Source: Pseudomonadota bacterium (GTDB lineage: Bacteria; Pseudomonadota; Alphaproteobacteria; Sphingomonadales; SMXR01). Taken from it: a DNA stretch of 10,780 bases. Position 1 is the stretch's first letter; every line of letters starts with the position of its first letter. The stretch spans positions 1 to 10,780 of the forward strand of contig JADFFP010000019.1 in NCBI GenBank assembly GCA_022568115.1, in the 5' to 3' direction. This document shows, one piece after another, positions 1 through 5,192 of the stretch. The notes below the pieces were generated by a model that ran no database searches, was not told the DNA's origin, and was given only the letters and a program-made list of their open reading frames with translations. Position numbers and translations under genes: made by a program.

Positions 1-16
1 GCCGAGACTTAGCGCC

Positions 17-53
17 AAAACCCCTCAAGGACAATATAAAAGTGTTCCAGGGG
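17..53 (-). terminator. Possible rho-independent terminator after the ldtR-like gene
   Basis: Read on the minus strand, just past the stop of the MarR-family gene, there is CCCCT, then an imperfect inner pairing (GGAACA with TGTCC, one bulge), then AGGGG followed by TTTT. The position suits a terminator for the leftward cluster. The outer stem is only 5 bp and the U-tract is short, so the call is tentative. Confidence 0.4.
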
Positions 54-75
54 CCGTTTAATACATTGGAAATAT

Positions 76-600
76 TTAGAACCTTGGTTTCCTGTGTTCC
101 AGCAGTTCCTGGGCCCAGAACTGGTCCCAGATATTCAAGACTTCTCCGGCCTTTCTGATCTCTTGGTATTCCAGCGGGCAGGTGCTCAGGATCCTGTGAA
201 TGTTGTCTTTATAGAGGTCTTCGACAATTTTTCTCACCTTATAGCCCTGGCTGGTCAGGGAGACCCGGGTCGCCCTTTTATCATGCCGGGACGGAACCTG
301 GCGGACATAGCCCAGCTTGACCAGCTTTTTCAGGTTATAGGAAACGTTTGAACCGAGATAAAATCCTCTGGTTTTCAGCTCGCTAACCATAATTTCATGT
401 TCGCCCAGGTTATATATCAGCAGCGCCTGGACCGCGGTAACTTCACCCACATCAGATTCTTCCAGCACCAGGTTTATCAGATCATGCAGCTTCTGGTGCA
501 ACCTCTCAATCAGGGTGATAGAGGTATTAAATTCGTGCTTGGCATCGTTTGGATCAACTTCCTTGTCCATCTCTGCTGCCGGTTGTTCGGCTTTTTCCAT
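76..600 (-). CDS. ldtR: MarR-family winged-helix regulator, LdtR-like
   Basis: A 174-residue cytoplasmic transcription regulator. An N-terminal charged stretch (1-25) precedes a helical dimerisation part with ERLHQKLHDLINLVLEE (32-48) and AVQALLIYNLGE (56-67). The recognition-helix region is TRGFYLGSNVSYNLKKLVKLG (78-98) and the wing carries SRHDKRATRVSLTSQG (104-119). The YLGSNVSYNLKKLV block and the SRHDKR wing match what I know of LdtR, the alphaproteobacterial regulator that in Liberibacter and rhizobia controls an L,D-transpeptidase gene and stress tolerance. No L,D-transpeptidase gene lies in this window. The ATG at 600 has CAGGGA seven bases upstream. The gene is co-directional with the valine cluster but 176 nt beyond mmsB, so it probably has its own promoter. 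Family assignment is firm; the LdtR identity is from memory of the conserved block, and the target genes are unknown. Confidence 0.8.
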   Translation of the reverse strand: MEKAEQPAAEMDKEVDPNDAKHEFNTSITLIERLHQKLHDLINLVLEESDVGEVTAVQALLIYNLGEHEIMVSELKTRGFYLGSNVSYNLKKLVKLGYVRQVPSRHDKRATRVSLTSQGYKVRKIVEDLYKDNIHRILSTCPLEYQEIRKAGEVLNIWDQFWAQELLEHRKPRF

Positions 601-638
601 TTCGTTTTCCCTGAGGTAGTATTAGCGCTGTCGTTGTT

Positions 639-649
639 TTGCGGCGCAA
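639..649. promoter_or_regulatory. Short dyad upstream of the MarR-family gene, possible operator
   Basis: TTGCG-G-CGCAA is a perfect 5+5 inverted repeat about 40 bp upstream of the regulator start. On the minus strand a TAATAC box (possible -10) lies between it and the start codon. MarR proteins often bind dyads in their own promoters, so autoregulation is possible. The dyad is short and its role is inferred. Confidence 0.25.
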
Positions 650-776
650 CAGTATCCCAAAAAGCTATAAACATTAAGCGTAAAACAGTAAAAAAAACAA
701 AAATTCCCTAAAATACAACCTGGAAGACATGAATTTTGGCGGCAAATTGAAGAAAATTTAAAATTTTCCAGTTTTT

Positions 777-1667
777 TTAAAGGTCGTTATCCAGCATTTT
801 AAAAATTCCCGAAAAATCCAGACCCCCGTGTCCCCCTTTCGAGAGCTCCGCGTAAAGCGCCTCGGAATGTTTTCCAAGCGGAGTCATGGCCCCGGTCTCG
901 ATCGCCGCCGCCTGGGCCAGACGCAAATCCTTGAGCATCATGTCGGCAGTAAAGCCGGCCTGGTAGCCCCGGTTGGCGGGTGAGGCCGGCACCGGTCCCG
1001 GCACCGGGCAATAGGTATCCAGCGACCAGCAGCGCCCGGATGAGGTTGAGGCGACATCGAACAGAACCTGGTCTTCAATACCCAGCCGCCGTCCCAGCGC
1101 AAACGCTTCCGAGACCCCGATCATCGAGATCGCCAGCAGCATGTTGTTGACAATTTTGACCGCCTCGCCATTGCCTGCCGGTCCGCAATGGAAAATCTTG
1201 CTGGCCATCGGCTCCAGCACCGGCTTGGCGCGCTGATAGGCCGCCTCGCTGCCGCCCACCATAAACGTCAGGGCGGCGCCCTCGGCGCCGCCGACCCCGC
1301 CGGATACCGGGCCATCGACCATATCGAAGCCGGCCTGCTCCGCCGCCTCATGGATGATGCGCGAGGTTGCAACATCGATGGTCGAACAATCGATCAGCAG
1401 GGTTCCCTTATCGGCATGGGCAAGAATGCCGTCATCCCCCAGGAACGCCGCGCGGGAATGTTTGCCCTCCGGCACCATGGCGATCACAACTTCAACCCCC
1501 TTGGCCGCTTCGGCAATGCTGGAGGCCGCTTCAACACCCCTCCCGCCGGCGGCCTTGATGGCCTCTGGATAGAGGTCGAATCCCTTGACCTGATGGCCCG
1601 CCTTGACAAGATTCCCGGCCATCGGAAGCCCCATGTGACCCAGCCCGATAAATCCTATTTTCGCCAT
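777..1667 (-). CDS. mmsB: 3-hydroxyisobutyrate dehydrogenase
   Basis: A 296-residue NAD-dependent enzyme of the beta-hydroxyacid dehydrogenase family. It oxidises 3-hydroxyisobutyrate to methylmalonate semialdehyde in valine breakdown. Seen: Rossmann motif GFIGLGHMG (5-13), substrate-binding DGPVSGG (118-124), catalytic lysine region GNGEAVKIVNN with K171 and N175, and C-terminal FTADMMLKDLRLA (239-251) with K246. The length is normal for the family. The frame is open to an ATG at 1697 (ten residues more), but the ATG at 1667 begins the family-typical MAKIGFIG and has AAGGAGAGG four bases upstream, so it is the better start. The gene follows the HIBYL-CoA hydrolase by 22 nt, as expected for an operon, and its substrate is that enzyme's product. 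The context makes other family members (tartronate semialdehyde reductase, glyoxylate reductase) unlikely. Confidence 0.93.
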   Translation of the reverse strand: MAKIGFIGLGHMGLPMAGNLVKAGHQVKGFDLYPEAIKAAGGRGVEAASSIAEAAKGVEVVIAMVPEGKHSRAAFLGDDGILAHADKGTLLIDCSTIDVATSRIIHEAAEQAGFDMVDGPVSGGVGGAEGAALTFMVGGSEAAYQRAKPVLEPMASKIFHCGPAGNGEAVKIVNNMLLAISMIGVSEAFALGRRLGIEDQVLFDVASTSSGRCWSLDTYCPVPGPVPASPANRGYQAGFTADMMLKDLRLAQAAAIETGAMTPLGKHSEALYAELSKGGHGGLDFSGIFKMLDNDL

Positions 1668-1671
1668 TTTA

Positions 1672-1680
1672 CCTCTCCTT
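1672..1680 (-). promoter_or_regulatory. Ribosome binding site deciding the mmsB start
   Basis: On the minus strand AAGGAGAGG lies four bases before the ATG at 1667. It falls downstream of the alternative ATG at 1697, which therefore is not the likely start. Confidence 0.8.
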
Positions 1681-1689
1681 GCATATTGA

Positions 1690-2751
1690 TTAATCAAACC
1701 TCAGTTCATCCCCACCCAAGTCCTCGAAATGGGCGGCGACCGCCGCTTTCGAAACCTCTTCCAAAGAAGCCGGCCGCCAGCGCGGGTGGTTGTCCTTGTC
1801 GAGCAGGATCGCCCGCACCCCTTCGTAAAAATCATGTCCCTCGATGATGCGGTGGACGATCCGGTATTCCATTTTCATGTTTTCGCGGAAGTTTTTTATC
1901 ACTTTGCCCTTGCGCATCTGATGGTAGGTCAGCTTCATGCTGGTCGGGGATTTTTTCATCAGCCGTTTGTGCCAGCCTTTGGCCCAGTCAGATCCGCTGT
2001 CCCCCAGGGCCGCAACAATATCCTCGACACTGCCGCTGGAAAAAAATGTCTCTATCGCCGCTTTATGGGGCAATAATTTGCTGGCCTCAGCCTGTTTCGA
2101 GTAGCGGGCGATAACCTCGCCCACGTCATCGGCATTTTTCGCCAGCGCGGTAATCAGGTCCCCGGTTTGGCCGCTTGGACAAAACGATTGGGTAATCCCC
2201 AGATCACAGGTTTCCGCGGCCCCCAGGCGATCGCCGGTGAGCGCCAGATACATCCCCACCCCATCCTCGAGGCGCGGCAGGAACCAGCCACCCCCGACAT
2301 CGGGGATCAAGCCAAGCCCGGTTTCGGGCATGGCGAACAGGGTGCGCTCGGTGGCGATGCGAAAGGTCCCGTGAACAGAAATGCCGACCCCGCCGCCCAT
2401 GGTGATGCCGTCGAGGATCGCAATATAGGGTTTGGGAAATTCCTTGATCGCCACGTTCATGCGGTATTCTTCGGTGAAAAAGCGCCGCCACCCGAGTGAA
2501 GTTTTATCCCCGTCGCGGTACGCCATGCCACTTTTGTATAATGAGACTACATCCCCCCCGGCGCAAAAGGCCTTGTCTCCCGCACCTGTGATCACCACCG
2601 CCTTGATGCCTCCATCACCGGCCCATTGGCCCAGTTGCCGGCGTATGCCCAAGCACATACCGGCGTTCAGCGCATTCAGCGCCTTGGGCCGATTGAGGGT
2701 AATCAGGCCAATCTGCCCACGTTTCTCGAAAAGGATGTCTGCATCACTCAT
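1690..2751 (-). CDS. 3-hydroxyisobutyryl-CoA hydrolase (HIBCH type)
   Basis: A 353-residue crotonase-fold thioesterase that releases free 3-hydroxyisobutyrate from its CoA ester, so the carbon leaves the CoA-bound stage before oxidation by MmsB. Seen: NRPKALNAL (20-28), the oxyanion and CoA region GAGDKAFCAGGDV (56-68), DGITMGGGVGIS (114-125), and the catalytic block MPETGLGLIPDVGG (141-154) with E143 and D151, the pair used in HIBCH. The C-terminal signature GVRAILLDKDNHPRWRP (311-327) and the length separate it from plain enoyl-CoA hydratases of about 260 residues, which lack this C-terminal part. The start is 6 nt after the acyl-CoA dehydrogenase stop, with AAGGA inside the end of that gene, so translation is probably coupled. 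Confidence 0.93.
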   Translation of the reverse strand: MSDADILFEKRGQIGLITLNRPKALNALNAGMCLGIRRQLGQWAGDGGIKAVVITGAGDKAFCAGGDVVSLYKSGMAYRDGDKTSLGWRRFFTEEYRMNVAIKEFPKPYIAILDGITMGGGVGISVHGTFRIATERTLFAMPETGLGLIPDVGGGWFLPRLEDGVGMYLALTGDRLGAAETCDLGITQSFCPSGQTGDLITALAKNADDVGEVIARYSKQAEASKLLPHKAAIETFFSSGSVEDIVAALGDSGSDWAKGWHKRLMKKSPTSMKLTYHQMRKGKVIKNFRENMKMEYRIVHRIIEGHDFYEGVRAILLDKDNHPRWRPASLEEVSKAAVAAHFEDLGGDELRFD

Positions 2752-2757
2752 TCCAGC

Positions 2758-3897
2758 CTAGTCCTTCAGAAGATGTTTTGAGATCACTACCCGCATAATC
2801 TCGTTGGTCCCTTCCAGTATCTGGTGGACGCGCAAGTCGCGTAAGATCCGCTCGATCGGATAATCCTTCAAATACCCGTATCCGCCGTGCAGCTGCAGCG
2901 CTTCGTTGGTGACGCGAAAGCCGATATCGGTGGCGAAACGCTTGGCCATCGCCGCGGCCATGGTCGCCCCCGGGGCCCCCTTTTCTACCTTGACCGCGGC
3001 CGCATAGAGCAGCAGCCGGGCCGCTTCCAGCTCGGTCGCCATGTCGGCCAGCTTGAACCGGGTGGCCTGGAAATCGGCGATCCGTTTTCCAAACTGCTTG
3101 CGTTCCTTGACGTAGGCCAGCGCGGTATCGAAGGCGAACTGGGCCCCGCCGAGCGAACAGGCGCCGATATTCAGCCGGCCGCCGTCGAGCCCCTGCATGG
3201 CGATCCTGAAGCCGGTCCCTTCCTCGCCGAGGAGGTTTTCAACCGGCACCCGGCAGTCATCAAAATTGACCGTGGTGGTCGGCTGGGAATTCCAGCCCAT
3301 CTTTCGCTCCCGGGCACCGAACGAGAGGCCTTCCGTCCCCTTCTCGACAATCATGCACGAAATCCCCTTCGGCCCGTCCCCGCCGGTGCGGCACATGACC
3401 AGGTAAATATCCGATTCCCCGCCGCCCGAGACAAACGCCTTGGAGCCGTTCATAAGGTAATTTTCGTTGTCCTTTTTCGCCCTGGTTGTCAAGGCAGCGG
3501 CGTCGGACCCGGATGAAGACTCGGTCAGGCAGTAACTGGCGATCAGCTCCATGGTGGCCAGTTTGGGAAGATACTTTTTCCTTTGCTGCTCGCTGCCGAA
3601 AGCGTCGATCATCCACGCGCACATGTTGTGGATCGAAATAAAGGCGGCGGTCGAAGGACAGCCGTAGGCCAGTTGCTCCATGATCAAAGCGGCATCGAGG
3701 CGCGATAAGCCCACTCCGCCGTGATCGGGTGAGACATAAATGGCGGCAAAGCCAAGGCCTGCGGCTTTCCTCAATACATCACGCGGGAAGATTTTTTTCT
3801 CATCCCATTCGGCGGCGTGGGGCAGCATCTCGTCGACGCTGAATTTTTTCGCCATATCGCGGATCGCCCGCTGTTCATCGGTCAGGAAAAAAGCCAT
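2758..3897 (-). CDS. Isobutyryl-CoA dehydrogenase (ACAD8-like)
   Basis: A 379-residue FAD flavoenzyme of the acyl-CoA dehydrogenase family that converts isobutyryl-CoA to methacrylyl-CoA and passes electrons to ETF. Seen: N-terminal helical domain from LTDEQRAIRDMAKKF, the flavin-binding signature ASYCLTESSSGSDAA (120-134), GSKAFVSGGGESD (151-163), RKMGWNSQPT (198-207), the RKQFG block (266-270), ALQLHGGYGYLKDYP (333-347), and RVHQILEGTNEIMR (356-369) with E362 as the probable catalytic base. GWNSQPT and HGGYGYLKDY closely resemble mammalian ACAD8, and the neighbours support the isobutyryl-CoA specificity. The ATG at 3897 has GAAGGG about nine bases upstream. It is the first gene of the compact three-gene block and is separated from mmsA by 1.3 kb, so it probably has its own promoter. 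Confidence 0.92.
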   Translation of the reverse strand: MAFFLTDEQRAIRDMAKKFSVDEMLPHAAEWDEKKIFPRDVLRKAAGLGFAAIYVSPDHGGVGLSRLDAALIMEQLAYGCPSTAAFISIHNMCAWMIDAFGSEQQRKKYLPKLATMELIASYCLTESSSGSDAAALTTRAKKDNENYLMNGSKAFVSGGGESDIYLVMCRTGGDGPKGISCMIVEKGTEGLSFGARERKMGWNSQPTTTVNFDDCRVPVENLLGEEGTGFRIAMQGLDGGRLNIGACSLGGAQFAFDTALAYVKERKQFGKRIADFQATRFKLADMATELEAARLLLYAAAVKVEKGAPGATMAAAMAKRFATDIGFRVTNEALQLHGGYGYLKDYPIERILRDLRVHQILEGTNEIMRVVISKHLLKD

Positions 3898-3991
3898 AAA
3901 TCAGACACCCTTCTCATCGGTTTATATGGCACAGAACCAAATCCCCGCTCAAGCCAAATCGCTCCCTAAAAACACGCCCTTAAACCTTTCA

Positions 3992-4020
3992 TTTGTATTT
4001 TTTCTCAAATCGATTATGCT
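3992..4020 (+). promoter_or_regulatory. Candidate promoter for the acidic lipoprotein gene
   Basis: TTTGTA, a 17-bp spacer, and TATGCT lie in the 216-nt divergent gap between the acyl-CoA dehydrogenase and the lipoprotein, leaving a leader of roughly 85 nt. Both boxes are only partial sigma-70 matches. A better-looking TTGACA at 4079-4084 has no -10 at the right distance and lies too near the start codon. On the opposite strand TATAAA near 3922-3927 could be the -10 for the dehydrogenase gene, but no good -35 accompanies it. Confidence 0.25.
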
Positions 4021-4113
4021 CACCAGTGGAGATTGCGACTTTTTGTTAAGCCGCTGGGGAGGTGAGGGGTCTCATCTCTTGACACTTTAACACCTTTTGG
4101 AGGGTTCGGACCA

Positions 4114-4428
4114 ATGACCAACAAACTTTTAATCACGGTAGCTGCGTCTGCCATTTCTCTTCTCGCCCTGAGCGGCTGCGATAATGCATCCGACGAGGAA
4201 GCCGCCACGGAAGAAGCAGTGGAAGAAGCCGCTGATGACATGATGGATGCCGCGGAAGACATGATGGAAGAAGCCGAAGGCATGATGGAAGAAAACGGCG
4301 ATGACGGCGATGACGGCAACGGCGATGACGGCAACGGCGATGACGGCGATGACGGCAACGGCGATGACGGCGATGACGGCAACGGCGATGACGGCGATGA
4401 CGGCAACGGCGATGACGGCGACGGCTAA
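4114..4428 (+). CDS. Small, highly acidic repeat lipoprotein, function unknown
   Basis: A 104-residue predicted lipoprotein. A type II signal peptide (MTNKLLITVAASAISLLALSG) ends in lipobox LSGC with C22 as the lipidated residue. The mature part (22-104) contains no Lys, Arg or His, and 39 of 83 residues are Asp or Glu. It has two zones: a helical, Glu/Ala-rich stretch (27-61) with paired Met at 43-44, 50-51 and 57-58, exactly seven residues apart, then a Gly/Asp repeat (62-104) built from GDDGDDGN and GDDGN units. D23-N24 after the lipidated Cys would favour inner-membrane retention by the E. coli Lol rule. GGAGGG nine bases before the ATG is a good ribosome binding site, and a hairpin terminator follows. 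It stands alone on the plus strand inside the minus-strand valine cluster. A periplasmic metal-binding or charge-buffering role is only a guess; I do not recognise the family. Confidence 0.8.
   Translation: MTNKLLITVAASAISLLALSGCDNASDEEAATEEAVEEAADDMMDAAEDMMEEAEGMMEENGDDGDDGNGDDGNGDDGDDGNGDDGDDGNGDDGDDGNGDDGDG
4297..4425 (+). repeat. In-frame tandem repeat encoding Gly-Asp-Asp units
   Basis: The DNA is made of 9-bp blocks GGCGATGAC alternating with GGCAAC. A 24-bp unit (encoding GDDGDDGN) occurs once, then a shortened 15-bp unit (GDDGN), then three more 24-bp units and a partial end. The copies are almost identical at the nucleotide level. All block sizes are multiples of three, so gain or loss of units keeps the frame. 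Confidence 0.9.
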
Positions 4429-4452
4429 GCCTCAAGTTTAAAATTATTATTG

Positions 4453-4487
4453 AAAAAAGTCAGCTGTCGCTGACGGCTGGCTTTTTT
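4453..4487 (+). terminator. Rho-independent terminator after the lipoprotein gene, probably bidirectional
   Basis: GTCAGC (4459-4464) pairs with GCTGGC (4476-4481) with one G-T pair. The stem is flanked by six A on the left and six T on the right, so it can act on both strands. An alternative inner hairpin is GTCAGC-TGTC-GCTGAC. It starts 25 nt past the lipoprotein stop. On the minus strand it would stop transcripts coming from mmsA or the 25-aa ORF before they reach the acyl-CoA dehydrogenase gene. Confidence 0.7.
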
Positions 4488-4554
4488 ACATGAAAAAACG
4501 GGAGGTCGGCTGGACCGCCGGTCCCCGCTGGTTGCGGAATCACGTTAAAATTTT

Positions 4555-4581
4555 CCGGGGTCTGAATAGCCCGGATTTTTT
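4555..4581 (+). terminator. Second terminator-like hairpin
   Basis: CCGGG (4555-4559) and CCCGG (4570-4574) form a 5-bp GC stem with a 10-nt loop, followed by A and six T on the plus strand. It would back up the terminator at 4453. On the minus strand it directly follows the stop of the 25-aa ORF but lacks a clean U-tract there. Confidence 0.4.
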
Positions 4582-4591
4582 AGTTCCCCCG

Positions 4592-4669
4592 TTAGGTAAG
4601 ATTCATGATGGCCAGAACGACCAGCATGATACCAATCATGATAAGAAGTTTTTTAGATAAAGGTGTCAT
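4592..4669 (-). CDS. Predicted 25-residue single-pass membrane peptide
   Basis: A short ORF begins MTPLSKKLLIMIG and ends AIMNLT before TAA. After a short basic N-terminus (SKK, 5-7) residues 8-22 are almost all Leu, Ile, Met, Val or Ala with one Gly, enough for one membrane helix. The ATG is preceded by AAGGAG with an eight-base gap, a strong ribosome binding site for so small a frame. Hairpins lie on both sides. It is co-directional with mmsA and with the isobutyryl-CoA dehydrogenase, and it shares the 1.3-kb interruption with the acidic lipoprotein on the other strand. I know no family for it. Support comes from the ribosome binding site and composition only. Confidence 0.5.
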   Translation of the reverse strand: MTPLSKKLLIMIGIMLVVLAIMNLT

Positions 4670-4677
4670 TTGATATT

Positions 4678-4683
4678 CTCCTT
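4678..4683 (-). promoter_or_regulatory. Ribosome binding site of the 25-aa ORF
   Basis: AAGGAG on the minus strand lies eight bases before the ATG at 4669. It is the main reason to treat the short frame as a real gene. Confidence 0.5.
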
Positions 4684-4724
4684 TTACTCATACCCTTGCC
4701 ACGCGTTTGAAGCGGCAGTGTGCT

Positions 4725-4747
4725 AAAAAAAGGTTAATAAATCAACC
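4725..4747 (-). terminator. Weak terminator-like dyad between mmsA and the 25-aa ORF
   Basis: On the minus strand GGTTGATTTATTAACC, an almost symmetric AT-rich dyad with GGTT/AACC ends, is followed by seven T. It could end transcripts from mmsA. The stem is weak, and the same dyad could be part of a promoter or operator for the 25-aa ORF. Confidence 0.3.
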
Positions 4748-4766
4748 TGTAAAATAGCTTAATTAT

Positions 4767-4803
4767 CCCCCTCACCCCTTGTTTGATTCCTTGGCCCTCT
4801 CCC
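4767..4803. repeat. Degenerate copy of the CCCTCACC...CCCTCTCCC repeat
   Basis: CCCCCTCACCCC is followed 12-20 bp later by GGCCCTCTCCC. This has the layout of the left arm of the larger element at 4901, but without a matching right arm. It looks like a partial or decayed copy. Confidence 0.45.
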
Positions 4804-4862
4804 ATCCCCCTTCGCTAAAGCTACGGCGGGACAGGTCAAGGGAAAGGAGGATAGTTAAAGTT

Positions 4863-4890
4863 TGTCATGCCCGCCTCCGCGGGGGTGACA
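4863..4890. repeat. Palindromic intergenic repeat (TGTCA...TGACA)
   Basis: A 28-bp dyad runs from TGTCATGCCCGC through CTCC to GCGGGGGTGACA. Ten Watson-Crick pairs and one G-T pair are interrupted by a single G-G mismatch. It resembles the TGTCATNCCCGC palindromes scattered between genes in many proteobacteria. The family resemblance is from memory. Confidence 0.6.
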
Positions 4891-4900
4891 GACAATAATT

Positions 4901-5000
4901 CACCCTCACCCTACCCTCTCCCATCAAGGGAGAGGGGATTTGATTTGGGAACTTCCCCAACTTCCTCTCCCCTGGTGGGAGAGGATTGAGGTGAGGGGGT
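4901..5000. repeat. Compound inverted repeat with two internal hairpins (MITE/REP-like)
   Basis: The left end CACCCTCACC and the right end GGTGAGGGGG are inverted copies. Between them are two hairpins with the same stem: CCCTCTCCC-ATCAA-GGGAGAGGG (4914-4936) and CCTCTCCC-CTGGT-GGGAGAGG (4964-4984). The whole is a nearly symmetrical non-coding element of about 100 bp. Frames that cross it have no ribosome binding site and only repeat-derived residues. Confidence 0.65.
4979..5000 (+). repeat. 22-bp direct repeat, left copy
   Basis: The 22 bases start GAGAGGATTG and end GAGGGGGT. They are identical to 5140-5161 and form the right arm of the compound inverted repeat. Confidence 0.85.
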
Positions 5001-5139
5001 GATAAAAAAAACTTAACGCCAACACCAGGCTACGCCGAAGCGAAGCTTCAGCTTCGCCCAGGCGAGAGCGTTGGCGCGGCGGTCGTCCGCCGCCCTCGCG
5101 GAGCCGTGAGCAAAGCTCACTTGCGTGAGCGATAAAGAA
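5001..5139. repeat. 139-bp hairpin-rich module between direct repeats
   Basis: Three or more strong hairpins lie in a row. The outer stem CGCCAAC (5017-5023)/GTTGGCG (5070-5076) encloses GCGAAGC-TTCA-GCTTCGC (5040-5057). Then come GCGGCGG-TCGT-CCGCCGC (5076-5093) and GTGAGC-AAA-GCTCAC (5106-5120), and GTGAGC occurs again at 5125-5130. GATAAA occurs at both ends (5001 and 5131). No protein is evident. It looks like a small non-autonomous element or a structured RNA segment placed between two copies of a repeat arm. Confidence 0.5.
5004..5076 (-). terminator. Possible terminator downstream of mmsA within the repeat
   Basis: On the minus strand the large hairpin (CGCCAAC/GTTGGCG outer stem, GCGAAGC/GCTTCGC inner stem) is followed by GTTAAG and then eight T. 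It begins about 115 nt past the mmsA stop and could end the mmsA transcript. The six bases between stem and T-run make it less than ideal. Confidence 0.4.
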
Positions 5140-5161
5140 GAGAGGATTGAGGTGAGGGGGT
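5140..5161 (+). repeat. 22-bp direct repeat, right copy
   Basis: Identical over 22 bases to 4979-5000. It lies 31 bp before the mmsA stop codon. The bases on either side of it differ from those around the left copy. Confidence 0.85.
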
Positions 5162-5192
5162 TTTTCAAATAAATTGCGGCCCGTTGTCTCTT

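Noticed and set aside
760..784. AT-rich inverted repeat followed by T-run on the plus strand after mmsB
   Set aside because: The stem is made only of A-T pairs, the T-run is on the strand opposite to mmsB, and no plus-strand gene precedes it.
4079..4084. TTGACA as the -35 of the lipoprotein promoter
   Set aside because: No -10 box lies 16-18 bp downstream, and that position would fall within the ribosome binding site and next to the start codon.
4020..4435. Two minus-strand frames opposite the acidic lipoprotein, one Ser/Pro-rich and one Arg/His-rich
   Set aside because: Both are low-complexity readings of the Gly-Asp repeat. The plus frame has a signal peptide, lipobox, ribosome binding site and terminator.
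4864..5161. CRISPR array
   Set aside because: The repeats are only two direct copies plus inverted arms. There is no regular repeat-spacer unit and no cas genes.
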